DNA of 64,000 nucleotides, taken from contig NZ_LT607750.1 in NCBI RefSeq assembly GCF_900090235.1, positions 3,360,501-3,424,500 of the forward strand. The letters run 5' to 3'. Shown piece after piece: positions 24,629 to 35,350 of this stretch (position 1 is its first letter; every line of letters begins with the position of its first letter). Under the pieces are notes generated by a model. It searched no databases and was not told the DNA's origin. It was given only the letters and a program-made list of their open reading frames with translations. The position numbers were made by a program, and so were the translations under genes. The stretch is from Micromonospora echinaurantiaca (GTDB taxonomy: Bacteria > Actinomycetota > Actinomycetes > Mycobacteriales > Micromonosporaceae).

Positions 24629-25635
24629 CCCTCCTGTGTATCAGGCCGCACGGCGGCCGGGACCCGGTCCGGCGACAGGTGGTCGCGCAGGAAGCGCAGC
24701 GCGGCCTCGTCGTCGTCGATTCCGCCGGCCTCGTGGCCGTTGTACCGCCAGACCGACAGCTCGGCCGGCCCCCGGTAGGCGTTGACCGCCGCGAAGACGG
24801 TCGACGGCGGCACGATCTCGTCCATCAGCGCGACGGAGAATCGGGCCGGCACCTCGGCGCGACGGGCGAAGTTGACGCCGTCGACGTAGCCGAGGGTGGT
24901 CAGCACCCGCTCCTCGGCGTGCCGGTGGATGGCCAGGTAGTCGCGGATCTCCCGGTACGGGTGGGCGTCGGTGACCAGCACGGCACGCGGGATGTCGCAC
25001 AGGAACGGCACCCCCGCCACCAGGGCCGCCAGGTCGGGCGCCAGTGCGGCGACGGCCAGCGCGACCCCGCCGCCCTGGCTGTGCCCGAGGACCGCGATCC
25101 GCGCCGGGTCCACCGCCGGCAGGGTCCGGACGGCGTCGACCGCCCGGACCCCGTCGGCGATCAACCGCCGGTAGTAGTAGGTGCGCGGGTCCTCGATCCC
25201 CCGGGTGGTCACGCCCGGCGCCTCCGGTCCGGCGGCCGCCGGATCCGGGGTCTCCCCTCGACTCCAGCCCGACCCCTGCCCTCGGGTGTCCATCTGCAGG
25301 TGCGCGAAGCCGGCCGACGCCCACAACAGGTTCTCCAGCGGGTGCCCCCGGCCGCCGCCGTATCCGGCGTACTGCACCACTGCCGGCAGCGGCCGTGGGG
25401 CGTGGCGGGGCAGCCGCAGCCAGGCCCGCACCGGCTGCCCCGCGTACCCGGCGAAGGTGACGTCGAGGACGTCGACGGTGGCCAGGCGGGTCTCCGCCGG
25501 CGCGGTCCGCGTCGGCCACCCACAGCCGCGGGCCTCGGCGAGGGTGTCGGCCCAGAACCGGTCGAAGTCGTCCGGCGCCCGCACCTCGCTGCGGTACGCC
25601 CGCAGTTGCGCCTCGGGCAGGTCGGTGAGGACCAT
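24625..25635 (-). CDS. Acetyl xylan esterase/cephalosporin-C deacetylase family hydrolase
   Basis: A 336-residue AXE1-type hydrolase. Family sequences include RAPDDFDRFWADTLAEAR, the RGQG oxyanion loop (QMDTRGQGSGWSRG), the nucleophile elbow VLGHSQGGGVAL, Asp in MDEIVPPSTVF and His in YNGHEAGG. It deacetylates xylo-oligosaccharides or similar acetyl esters in the cytoplasm. A LacI-family gene is divergent 285 bp away, the usual arrangement for sugar-responsive control, and the VanX-like gene is coupled downstream. Confidence 0.92.
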   Translation of the reverse strand: MVLTDLPEAQLRAYRSEVRAPDDFDRFWADTLAEARGCGWPTRTAPAETRLATVDVLDVTFAGYAGQPVRAWLRLPRHAPRPLPAVVQYAGYGGGRGHPLENLLWASAGFAHLQMDTRGQGSGWSRGETPDPAAAGPEAPGVTTRGIEDPRTYYYRRLIADGVRAVDAVRTLPAVDPARIAVLGHSQGGGVALAVAALAPDLAALVAGVPFLCDIPRAVLVTDAHPYREIRDYLAIHRHAEERVLTTLGYVDGVNFARRAEVPARFSVALMDEIVPPSTVFAAVNAYRGPAELSVWRYNGHEAGGIDDDEAALRFLRDHLSPDRVPAAVRPDTQEG

Positions 25636-25763
25636 CGGCTACCGGGGCGCGGCGAGGACCGCCGCACCGGCCGAGACGGTACGGGTCAGGGGCACGTGAC
25701 ATCCTCTCGACGGTGTGGGAAACGACCGCCCGATGGGTCGAACGGCCGAAATGGTCCGATAAA

Positions 25764-25773
25764 CTTCCGGAAG
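25764..25773. promoter_or_regulatory. Palindromic candidate LacI operator
   Basis: CTTCCGGAAG is a perfect 10-bp palindrome centred on CG, as usual for LacI-family sites, in the divergent region between the AXE gene (start 25635) and the LacI gene (start 25921). Confidence 0.35.
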
Positions 25774-25920
25774 ATCCCCGCAACTCGTCGAAACGCTAGG
25801 ACCGACCTGCCATGTCGTCAACCCCCGTCGGTGGGGCAAGATGACCGTGCGGCGGACACGCCGTTCCGGGATTTTCGGTGGCGACGGTCGGCCCCGGCCC
25901 GACCGGTGAAGGAGACGCGG

Positions 25921-26943
25921 GTGGACGCGGACGAGGGACGCAGGGTGACCATCACCGCGATCGCGCGGGAGGCGGGTGTCTCGGTGCCCACCGTGTCGCG
26001 GGTGCTCAACGGGCGCTCGGACGTGGCCCCGGACACCCGGGAGCGAGTCGAGGAACTGCTGCGCCACCACGGCTACCGGCGCCGGGGCAGCCGCACCGTA
26101 CGCCGCGCGGGCCTGGTCGACCTGGTCTTCAACGACCTCGACAGCCCCTGGGCGGTGGAGATCATCCGAGGGGTGGAGGACGTCGCGCACGGCGCCGGAG
26201 TGGGCACCGTGGTCTCCGCGATCCACCGGCAGTCGACCGCGGCCCGGCTGTGGCTGCAGAACCTGCGCGCCCGGGCCACCGACGGCGTCATCTTCGTGAC
26301 CTCGCACCTGAGCCCGCCGCTGCACGCGCAGCTGCGCCGGCTCAACGTGCCCGTGGTGGTGGTCGACCCGGCCGGCGTGCCGGCCATCGACGTGCCGACG
26401 ATCGGGGCCACCAACTGGGCCGGCGGGCTGGCCGCGACCGAGCACCTGCTCTCGCTCGGGCACCGGCGGATCGGGTTCGTGGCCGGGCCGAGCCAGCTGC
26501 TGTGCAGCCGCGCCCGGCTGGACGGCTACCGGGCGGCGCTGGAGGCCGCCGGGGTGCCGGTGGACGACCGGCTGGTGCAACCGGGCGACTTCTACCACGC
26601 CTCCGGCTTCGCCGGCGGAACCGCGCTGCTCGACCTGGACGAACCGCCGACGGCCATCTTCGCGGCCAGCGACCAGATGGCGTTCGGCGTCTACGAGGCG
26701 ATCCGCCGCCGCGGTCTGCGGGTCGCCGACGACGTCAGCGTGGTCGGCTTCGACGACCTGCCGGAGGCCCGGTGGGCCTCACCGCCGCTGACCACCGTCC
26801 GGCAGCCGCTGGTGGAGATGGGCCGGCTGGCCGCCCGTACCGTGCTGCGGCTGGCGCAGGGCGAGGCGATCGACTCCCCCCGGGTGGAACTCGCCACCGA
26901 TCTGGTGGTGCGGGACAGCTCCGCCGCCCCGCCGGCCCGGTAG
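25921..26943 (+). CDS. LacI-family transcriptional regulator
   Basis: A 340-residue repressor from GTG 25921, with GAAGGAG eight bases upstream. The HTH is ITAIAREAGVSVPTVSRVLN at about residues 11-30 with hinge helix region SDVAPDTRERVEELL. The periplasmic-binding-like domain follows (LVDLVFNDLDSPWAVEIIRG to VELATDLVVRDS) with GLAATEHLLSLGHRRIGFVA and VVGFDDLPEARWASPPLTTV. It is divergent from the AXE-like hydrolase gene, its likely target; the ligand would be a xylan-derived sugar by inference. Confidence 0.93.
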   Translation: MDADEGRRVTITAIAREAGVSVPTVSRVLNGRSDVAPDTRERVEELLRHHGYRRRGSRTVRRAGLVDLVFNDLDSPWAVEIIRGVEDVAHGAGVGTVVSAIHRQSTAARLWLQNLRARATDGVIFVTSHLSPPLHAQLRRLNVPVVVVDPAGVPAIDVPTIGATNWAGGLAATEHLLSLGHRRIGFVAGPSQLLCSRARLDGYRAALEAAGVPVDDRLVQPGDFYHASGFAGGTALLDLDEPPTAIFAASDQMAFGVYEAIRRRGLRVADDVSVVGFDDLPEARWASPPLTTVRQPLVEMGRLAARTVLRLAQGEAIDSPRVELATDLVVRDSSAAPPAR

Positions 26944-27011
26944 CCCGGCCGGCCACACCTTTCTCGGCCGGCCGGCGACTCCGCTTCCGGTATCGACCCG
27001 ATAGTTGCGGA

Positions 27012-27046
27012 CCGCTCTCCGGCCCAGGTGCCGGCACGGAGAGCGG
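27012..27046. terminator. Hairpin between convergent lacI and cyclophilin genes
   Basis: Perfect 10-bp arms CCGCTCTCCG and CGGAGAGCGG with a 15-base loop, placed between the LacI gene (plus) and the cyclophilin gene (minus). No T-run, as common in high-GC genomes. Confidence 0.5.
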
Positions 27047-27057
27047 GCCGTCGGCGG

Positions 27058-27897
27058 TCAGCGGTGGTGGTGCCGCACCGCCCGGCAGATCTCCACCGGC
27101 AGTGCCGGTGCACCGTCCACCGGCGCCGGATCCTCGGCCGTCGGGGCGATGCCACCGGCTGCGATGCGGTCCAGCGTGGCCAGGCCCGCGGCGTCCACCG
27201 AGCCGAAGATTGTGTAGTGCGGCCGCAGCGCCGAGTTCGACTGCACCAGGAAGAACTGGCTGCCGTTGGTGTCCGGCCCGGCGTTGGCCATGGCGAGCAC
27301 GCCGCGGGCGTAGACCTTGCGCTCCCCGGTCGGGTCGGTCGGCGCCGGCGGCAGGTCGGTGGGCAGTTCGTCGCGGTACCGGTAGCCGGGGCCGCCGGAA
27401 CCGGTGCCGGACGGGTCGCCGCACTGCAACACCTTCAGCGTCGGGTACGCGGTCAGCCGGTGGCACGAGGTGCGGTCGTAGAAGCGGTGCCGCACCAGGT
27501 GCAGGAAGCTCTGCACGGTGCACGGCGCGGCGGCCCGGTCCAGGGTCAGGCCGATCGGCCCCTGGTTGGTGCGCAGGGTGACCCGGACCGTGCCACGGTC
27601 GGGGGTACGCCGCGGGTCGGGCGGCAGCGGGACGGGCCGGGCCGCCGGGTCCTCCGGCGTCTCGGTGTACGCGCACGGCCCGGGGGTGGTCCGCGGCCGC
27701 TCGCCCCCGGCGGTGGCGGTCGGCGTCGCGCCGCCCGGCGCGGCGGGGGCGGCCACCGCGGCGGTGCCGCCGGCGCCGACCAGCGCCCCGGCCAGCAGGG
27801 CCGCACCGGCGAGGCGGGCCAGCGTACGGGACGATCGGCCGGGCGTCGCGGTGCCGGACGGGACGGACTGCGGGCGGGGTTCGCTCGACACGGGCAT
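27058..27897 (-). CDS. Secreted cyclophilin-type peptidyl-prolyl isomerase
   Basis: A 279-residue protein with a signal peptide (RLAGAALLAGALVGAGGTAA, cleavage near AVAAPA), a Pro/Thr linker and a cyclophilin domain from about residue 100. Recognisable parts are VTLRTNQGPIGLTLDRAAAP, HRLTAYPTLKVLQCGDPSGT, ARGVLAMANAGPDTNGSQFF and HYTIFGSVDAAG. The active-site Arg (CHR) and NGSQFF motif are kept, while the usual FxxQGGD reads LQCGD. It folds exported proteins or acts at the envelope. Alone on its strand, flanked by terminator-like hairpins. Confidence 0.9.
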   Translation of the reverse strand: MPVSSEPRPQSVPSGTATPGRSSRTLARLAGAALLAGALVGAGGTAAVAAPAAPGGATPTATAGGERPRTTPGPCAYTETPEDPAARPVPLPPDPRRTPDRGTVRVTLRTNQGPIGLTLDRAAAPCTVQSFLHLVRHRFYDRTSCHRLTAYPTLKVLQCGDPSGTGSGGPGYRYRDELPTDLPPAPTDPTGERKVYARGVLAMANAGPDTNGSQFFLVQSNSALRPHYTIFGSVDAAGLATLDRIAAGGIAPTAEDPAPVDGAPALPVEICRAVRHHHR

Positions 27898-28002
27898 CCT
27901 CCTGGGACTCGTGGTGCCAGAAAGACCGCAGTCTATGAAGCTGATAGCCGGTTGTCGATCGTCGACACACCGCCCGTCAGCGGACGCGGCGCCGAACCCC
28001 CG

Positions 28003-29253
28003 TCAGCGGACGCGGCGGCGGATCGCCCGTTGCCAGAGCAGTCCGCCGAGCAGCAGCACCCCGGCCCCGCCGAGCGCGACGCCCCACCACCGGCCCACCG
28101 ACCCGTCGTCGACCGGGCCGCTCACCGCGGCCGGGCGCGGGTCGCCGGTGCCCGCCGGGGCGGGCGACGCCAGGTCGTCCAGCTCCCCCGGCTCGACCAG
28201 CCGACCGACCGCCGCGTCGCGGGGCAGCGAGAAGCCCCAGTCGAGCAGCGCCGCACCCTGCTCCCAGCCCCGGGCCGGCCGTGGCTCCGCGCCGAGCAGC
28301 GTCACCACCAGCCGACGCCCGTTCCGCTCGGCGGCCCCGACGTACGTGTGCCGGGCCAGGTCGGTGAAGCCGGTCTTGCCGCCCAGCGCACCCGGGTAGT
28401 GGTAGATCAGCTGGTTCTCGTTCTGGATCTCGAAGCCCCTGGCCTTGCGCGCGGGCTGGGCCGGGATCCGGGTCCGCTCGGTCAGCGCGTACCGGCGGAA
28501 GGTGGCGTCGGCGAAGCAGACCCGGGCGATCAGCGCCAGGTCGTACGCGCTGGTGAACTGGCCCGCGCCGTCCAGCCCGGACGGGGTGACCGCGTGCGTC
28601 TGGCGGGCGCCGAGGCGGCGCGCGTACTCGTTCATCGCGCGTACCCCGCCGGCCCGTCCCTCCGCGCCGCCGCCGAGGCGGGCCAGCAGGTTGGCCGCCT
28701 CGTTGCCGGACTGCAGCAGCAGCCCCAGCCAGACCGTCTCGATCGGATAGCGACCGCCCGGCACCAGGCCGACGGCGGACGATCCCGGCTCGATGTCCAG
28801 GTCCTCGTCGACGACCGTGACGACCTGTTTCGGGTCGAGCCGGGGCAGCATGGTCGCCGCCAGCAGCAGCTTCTGCACGCTCGCCGGGGTGCCGTACTCG
28901 TGCGGGCCGCAGCCACCGAGCACCTGCCCGGTGTCCAGGTCGGCGACCAGCCACGAGGTCGCGGTGAGCGCGGGCGGGGCCGCGACCCCGGCCGGGACGA
29001 CCAGCCCGGCGGTGGCCAGCGCCGGGCCGCCCACCATCCGGTCCTCGGTCACCGCCGGCGGTGGCGACGGCCGCGGCGGTCGGGACACCTTCGGCGCCGG
29101 CGCCCGCGGGCAGGGCTGCGCCGGCGCGCCGGCCGCCGTGGCGGGCGCGGTGGGCGGTGTGGTCGCGGTGGGCGCGGCGGCCGCCGCCGGAGCGACCGCG
29201 CCGGCGGGCAGGAGTACGGCGGCCGCGGTGGCCGCCAGCAGCCGAACCTTCAC
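28003..29253 (-). CDS. D-alanyl-D-alanine carboxypeptidase (PBP5/DacA-like)
   Basis: A 416-residue secreted and membrane-anchored enzyme, start GTG 29253 (VKVRLLAATAAAVLLPAGAV). It has a signal peptide, a Pro-rich spacer, and the three penicillin-binding motifs: S125-V-Q-K128, S182-G-N and K293-T-G (GGKTGFTDLA). A C-terminal helix (WWGVALGGAGVLLLGGLLW) and RRRVR anchor it. It trims the terminal D-Ala from peptidoglycan pentapeptides. The region upstream to 29514 is open in frame but does not look coding. Confidence 0.93.
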   Translation of the reverse strand: MKVRLLAATAAAVLLPAGAVAPAAAAAPTATTPPTAPATAAGAPAQPCPRAPAPKVSRPPRPSPPPAVTEDRMVGGPALATAGLVVPAGVAAPPALTATSWLVADLDTGQVLGGCGPHEYGTPASVQKLLLAATMLPRLDPKQVVTVVDEDLDIEPGSSAVGLVPGGRYPIETVWLGLLLQSGNEAANLLARLGGGAEGRAGGVRAMNEYARRLGARQTHAVTPSGLDGAGQFTSAYDLALIARVCFADATFRRYALTERTRIPAQPARKARGFEIQNENQLIYHYPGALGGKTGFTDLARHTYVGAAERNGRRLVVTLLGAEPRPARGWEQGAALLDWGFSLPRDAAVGRLVEPGELDDLASPAPAGTGDPRPAAVSGPVDDGSVGRWWGVALGGAGVLLLGGLLWQRAIRRRVR

Positions 29254-29462
29254 GCCCGTCACCCTAACGGGCGGGATTTCCGGCGGCGCCGACCCGCGGG
29301 GACCGAGCCGCCGGCGCTGGTGCCGGAGGCCACCCGCCGTCCGGGACCATCGGCCCTGCCCGCCGGGCCACCCGTGGACGACGCTGGTGACCGGGTGCGG
29401 CAGCCGCCCGCCGGCGGGCGCACCCGCCCGAGCCCGTCCGCCCGAGTCCACGGAGGTCGACC

Positions 29463-29795
29463 ATGGAGGTCCTGTCGCTGTCCCAGCTCGCCGAGGAGCA
29501 CCTGACATCGGCACGCGAGGCGAGCAGCGGACGCAGCGGACGTTCCCTGCACCCCGGTGCGCACCACCGGCTGCGGCAGACCCTGGTGGCCCTGGTCGGC
29601 GGCCGGTCCCTGGACGAGCACGAGAGCCCGGGCGAGGCCACCCTGCAGGTGCTGCGGGGGCGGGTCCGGCTCACCGCCGGGGAGCAGTCGTGCGCGGGCG
29701 GACCGGGCGACCTGCTGGTCATCCCGCCGCGCCGGCACGCCCTGCACGCCGAGGAGGACGCGGTGGTGCTGTTGACCGTCACTCCCCGCCCCTGA
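29463..29795 (+). CDS. Small cupin protein
   Basis: A 110-residue single-domain cupin. Motif 1 appears as GRSLDEHESPGEATLQVLRG, with Glu/His positions partly altered, and motif 2 as GPGDLLVIPPRRHALHAEED. Similar proteins (often with a SAREASSGRSGRSL-like opening) are common in actinobacteria and may protect against oxidative stress or bind a small ligand. The start ATG 29463 follows GGAGGTCGACC. Metal ligand set looks incomplete, so enzymatic activity is uncertain. Confidence 0.88.
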   Translation: MEVLSLSQLAEEHLTSAREASSGRSGRSLHPGAHHRLRQTLVALVGGRSLDEHESPGEATLQVLRGRVRLTAGEQSCAGGPGDLLVIPPRRHALHAEEDAVVLLTVTPRP

Positions 29796-29803
29796 CCGGC
29801 ACG

Positions 29804-29823
29804 CCCGGGCCCGGCGGCCCGGG
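29804..29823. terminator. Short GC hairpin after the cupin gene
   Basis: CCCGGGCC-CGGC-GGCCCGGG begins 9 bp beyond the cupin stop. Perfect 8-bp stem, no T-run. Confidence 0.4.
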
Positions 29824-29987
29824 ACCCGCGGCGCGGTGACGCGATCACCGGTTCGGTACGGGCGGCCCGTCCGCGCGTACCGGCCGGTGGTCGTTTGGCT
29901 CACAAGCCGTTGCCCGCGGTGGCCGCGACCGACTAGAACCGGGTGACGATCGCCCGGACCGGCCGGCGACGGTGGCGAGGTGATGGC

Positions 29988-30716
29988 GTGGCTCTGATCT
30001 CCTTCGACGACACCGACGCGGCCGCCTTCGCCGCGACCCGCGAGCTGCCCCGCAACGGGCTGGACCGCTGGCGGCACGCGGTGGGCCAGCACCTGCGCCC
30101 CCGGGCCGGGATGACCGTGCTCGACCTCGGCGCCGGCACCGGCGCCTGGGCTGCCGCCTTCACCGACTGGTTCGGCGCCCGGGTGGTGGGGGTGGAGCCG
30201 GCCGAGGCGATGCGCGCCCGCACCACCCACCGCCCGCTGCTCGCCGGCGACGCGGTCGCGGTGCCGCTGCGCGACGCCACAGTGGACGCCGCCTGGCTGT
30301 CCACGATGATCCACCACGTCCCCGACCTGGATGCGGCGGCCCGCGAGCTGCGCCGGGTGCTCCGGCCGGGCGCGCCGGTGCTGATCCGCTCGCCGTTTCC
30401 CGGCCGGCACCACCGGATCGCCCTGTTCCACTGGTTCCCCGAGGCGGTCCGGGTCCTGGAGCGCTACCCCGACCTGGCCCGGGTGCGCTCGGCGTTCGCG
30501 GCGGCCGGGTTCCCGGTGAGCAGCGTCGAACCGGTCGCGCAGACCACCGCCGCCTCGCTGGCGCACTACGCGCAGCGGCTCGACCGCCGGGCGCACACCC
30601 CACTCCAGCTGATCAGCGACGACGAGTACGCGGCCGGGGTGGCCCGGCTGGCCGCCGCCGCCCGGGACGACAGCGGACCGGTCGTCGACCACCTCGACCT
30701 GCTCGTGCTGCGCTGA
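29988..30716 (+). CDS. Class I SAM-dependent methyltransferase
   Basis: A 242-residue methyltransferase from GTG 29988, preceded by GAGGTGATGGC; an earlier in-frame start at 29943 is possible. Motif I is VLDLGAGTGAWAAAF, motif II DAAWLSTMIHHVPD and motif III-like LRRVLRPGAPVLIRSPFPGR. It belongs to the UbiE/Methyltransf_11 group acting on small molecules. It stands alone in its strand; target unknown. Confidence 0.9.
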   Translation: MALISFDDTDAAAFAATRELPRNGLDRWRHAVGQHLRPRAGMTVLDLGAGTGAWAAAFTDWFGARVVGVEPAEAMRARTTHRPLLAGDAVAVPLRDATVDAAWLSTMIHHVPDLDAAARELRRVLRPGAPVLIRSPFPGRHHRIALFHWFPEAVRVLERYPDLARVRSAFAAAGFPVSSVEPVAQTTAASLAHYAQRLDRRAHTPLQLISDDEYAAGVARLAAAARDDSGPVVDHLDLLVLR

Positions 30717-30851
30717 GCCGGGTCGCCACGCTGGCCGCTCGCGCCGCGACGCGGTCTGCTCCGGCGGCCGATGGCCACCCCCGCCGCCCGGCACCCCGGT
30801 CGCCTGCTGGCCGGCTGCGCCGCTCGCCAGCCGGGTCGCTCGCCGATTGGG

Positions 30852-31607
30852 TCAGCCGATCAGGCCCCGGTGGCGCAGGTAGTCGTGCAGCGCGGCGGAG
30901 CCGCCCAGCCGCCGCAGGCTGCGCCGGTGCAGGTCCTGCTCGCGCCGGGCGAGTTCGGCCCGGACCCGCTGCGGGCTGCCGGTGCTGCGCAGTTCGTCGA
31001 GGACGGCGGCGATGATGTCGAACGGATAGGCGCCCCGGCGCAGCAGCGCGACCACCTGCGCCGCCCGTAGTTCCGCCTCGTCGTACACCCGGTAGCGGGT
31101 GCCGCGCTCGCGTACCGGCCGGAGCAGTCCCCGCCCCTCCCAGAGCCGCAGCTGCGAGGTGCGGACCCCGACCAGCCTGGCGACCACGCCGATCCGCAGA
31201 CCCCGCCGGGGGGCCGGCGCGGCGGTGGGCGGGGCGGCGGTGGGCGGGGCGGCGGTGGGCGGGGCGGCGACCACGGTCTCGAAAGCGCCGAGCACCCGCC
31301 GGATCTCGGCCCGCTCCCGGTCCAGCTCGGCATGCCCGGCGTCCAGCGTGGCCAGCGCCGCCGGCAGGTCACCGCGGTGCACCGCGGCCATGATCTCCCG
31401 GGTACGCGTCCAGCCGTGCCCCTCGGCCAGCCGCCGGGCCACGGCCAGCGCTCGGGCGTGCCCGGCGGTGAAGATCCGGTAGCCGGCCGGGGTGCGCTCG
31501 ACCGGTGGCAGCACGCCGAGGTCGACGTAGTTGCGGACCTGCTGCACCGAGATGCCGGCGGTCGCCGCGAGGTCGACCGCCCGCAGCCGCCCGCTCCGAT
31601 CGCCCAC
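30852..31607 (-). CDS. Two-headed MerR-family regulator (paralogue 1)
   Basis: A 251-residue regulator with two MerR-type HTH units in one chain: residues about 8-75 (AVDLAATAGISVQQVRNYVD to GYRIFTAGHARALAVARRLA) and 136-205 (RIGVVARLVGVRTSQLRLWE to YRVYDEAELRAAQVVALLRR). Between them is a flexible APPTAAPPTAAPPTAAP segment encoded by three 15-bp tandem repeats. A typical MerR protein has one DNA-binding unit, so this fold may bind DNA as a monomer or larger assembly. A similar double-unit protein is encoded at 35995-36726. Divergent from the UvrA-like ATPase gene. Confidence 0.87.
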   Translation of the reverse strand: MGDRSGRLRAVDLAATAGISVQQVRNYVDLGVLPPVERTPAGYRIFTAGHARALAVARRLAEGHGWTRTREIMAAVHRGDLPAALATLDAGHAELDRERAEIRRVLGAFETVVAAPPTAAPPTAAPPTAAPAPRRGLRIGVVARLVGVRTSQLRLWEGRGLLRPVRERGTRYRVYDEAELRAAQVVALLRRGAYPFDIIAAVLDELRSTGSPQRVRAELARREQDLHRRSLRRLGGSAALHDYLRHRGLIG

Positions 31608-31782
31608 CGGCTCACCCTACCGCTTACATGCTGTTTGAGACTTTGCCGGCCTTTCTGGCGGGCCTCCCGCTGTGCTTCGCGGAAAACCCTCTACGTAGGC
31701 GTGAATGGGACAATTGAAGGCTGCCAGACCCGTAGAAGCTCGGGCGGGATTCATCCTGCCCACGATCTCGCGAAGGGTTCGC

Positions 31783-34056
<2,274 letters not shown>

Positions 34057-34058
34057 GC

Positions 34059-34092
34059 CCGTGGTCCCGGTGCCCCTGCACCGGGACCACGG
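34059..34092 (+). terminator. Strong hairpin terminator after the UvrA-like gene
   Basis: Perfect 14-bp stem (CCGTGGTCCCGGTG and its complement) with a 6-base loop CCCCTG, starting two bases after the stop codon. No T-run. Confidence 0.65.
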
Positions 34093-34094
34093 CG

Positions 34095-34202
34095 GTCAGC
34101 GACCGGACGCGGCGCCGGCGGTCGGCACGGCGGGGCACGGCGGTCAGCGACCGGACGCGGCGCCGGCGGTCGGCACGGCGGTCAGCGGCCCGACGCGGCG
34201 CT
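34095..34202. repeat. Tandemly repeated 3' end of the neighbouring small gene
   Basis: Three copies of a sequence of about 38 bp (GTCAGCGACCGGACGCGGCG at the start) begin at 34095, 34143 and 34181. Read on the minus strand each encodes a version of the C-terminus ending AASGR-stop. The copy at 34181 belongs to the small membrane protein gene; the other two lie beyond its stop. This is a partial tandem duplication of a gene end. Confidence 0.8.
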
Positions 34203-34421
34203 CGCCGTCGACACGGTCGGGGCGTCGAGGTCGCGTAGCCAGGCGCGCAGGGGGCGCAGCGCCGCCGCGACCGGCGTGAGCAGGCCGACGGTGATCAGCA
34301 GCGCGTCGAGGAAGAGGACGGCGAGCACGCTGAGCACGGCCAGCGACGCGGCGGCCCGGGCGACGGGCGCCATCCGCGGGGCCGGCCGACGGTGAACGCC
34401 CTGGTAGCGGGGTGGTGCCAT
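34182..34421 (-). CDS. Small single-pass or hairpin membrane protein
   Basis: A 79-residue protein, start ATG 34421 after AGGAACACC. Residues about 22-55 are hydrophobic (ARAAASLAVLSVLAVLFLDA, then LLITVGLLTPVAAAL), enough for one or two short helices, followed by a charged tail ending TASAASGR. Function unknown. Downstream of its stop are two extra copies of its own 3' end. Confidence 0.6.
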   Translation of the reverse strand: MAPPRYQGVHRRPAPRMAPVARAAASLAVLSVLAVLFLDALLITVGLLTPVAAALRPLRAWLRDLDAPTVSTASAASGR

Positions 34422-34531
34422 GGTGTTCCTGCCTAGGTTGTCCGACGAGGTGCCCCTCGTACCCCGGCGGAGCCGGACGAACCCCGTTCATGACCAGCAC
34501 CACAGGCGCGGCCGGCTGGTGACCAGCGGGT

Positions 34532-34954
34532 TCAGCGGGGCAGGCGGCGTAGCCAACGCCGCTGCCAGGGTGTCTCCACCGCACGCGGACGGTAGTTCGC
34601 GCGTACCCACTGCACCGCCCGCTCGGCCGGCAGCCCATCGAGGATCGCGAGCGCCGCGATGGCGGTGCCCGTCCGGCCGGTACCGCCACGGCAGGCCACC
34701 TCGACCCGCTCACCGTCGTGCGCCCGGCGCAGCGCCTCCCGTAGCGCGTCGAGCGCGTCGGCCCGGTCGACCGGGATCCAGAAGTCCGGCCACCGGATCC
34801 ACCGGTGCGGCCATTGCGGTGCCGGACCGGCCGCCAGCAGCAGGGCGAAGTCGGCCGGCGAGGCCGGATCACCGATCCGTCGGCCGCGCACCGTCACGCC
34901 GCTGGGCAGCGCGACCACTCCGGTCTGCTCGGTCCATACCTGCTCGACACTCAT
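34532..34954 (-). CDS. Protein-tyrosine phosphatase-like protein
   Basis: A 140-residue cytoplasmic protein from ATG 34954 (MSVEQVWTEQTGVVALPSGV). The phosphatase signature CX5R is present as ACRGGTGRTGTA (Cys 88, Arg 94). The general acid loop may be RWPDFWIPVD. The His before the Cys in classical HCX5R is Ala here, as in many actinobacterial members. Predicted to remove phosphate from proteins or small molecules. The frame is open far upstream, but that extension lacks protein-like character. Confidence 0.85.
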   Translation of the reverse strand: MSVEQVWTEQTGVVALPSGVTVRGRRIGDPASPADFALLLAAGPAPQWPHRWIRWPDFWIPVDRADALDALREALRRAHDGERVEVACRGGTGRTGTAIAALAILDGLPAERAVQWVRANYRPRAVETPWQRRWLRRLPR

Positions 34955-35350
34955 CCGGGCATTGTCCGCTCCCCCGCGCCCCTGCCGAGGCCCCGTTCGC
35001 CCTCGGCTGAGCGCGACCTCCGGCTTCGGCCGCTGCGCCGCGCCCGGCTCTCGGGCTTGGCCCGGCACGCGGGCTGGCGCGCTGGCTGGCTCTCGGGGTC
35101 GGCACGGGCAGACGAGACAGCGCCGCCCCCGGGCCCGGTGGGCTCGGGGGCGGCGCTGGGGTGTCGGTGTGCAGGTCGCCTCTCGGCGAGTGGCACGACG
35201 CGGCTCCAGCCGGACGGTATTCCGCGAAGGCAATATGGTGAGGCCCGGGGACACTGATCACACCGACACCTCCCTCAACCTACCGACCCCGGTTCTTGTT
35301 CCCGGCCAGGTGAGACGGAATTCTCGGTCCTGCCGGCCAGCCGGGACCGG
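34955..35350. other. Intergenic region with a 13-bp stem hairpin
   Basis: About 400 bp. It holds a perfect 13-bp stem at 35119-35157 (AGCGCCGCCCCCG and complement, 13-base loop). On the minus strand a frame from GTG 35261, with GGGAGGTG just upstream, reads MISVPGPHHIAFAEYRPAGA before becoming low-complexity; it could be a small gene, but I cannot support it beyond the ribosome-binding site. Confidence 0.4.

Noticed and set aside
24484..25920. Plus-strand upstream extension of the LacI gene
   Set aside because: The extension runs antisense to the AXE-like gene; a good ribosome-binding site places the LacI start at 25921.
35119..35261. Small minus-strand gene from GTG 35261
   Set aside because: Good ribosome-binding site but the translation becomes low-complexity and a hairpin lies within it.
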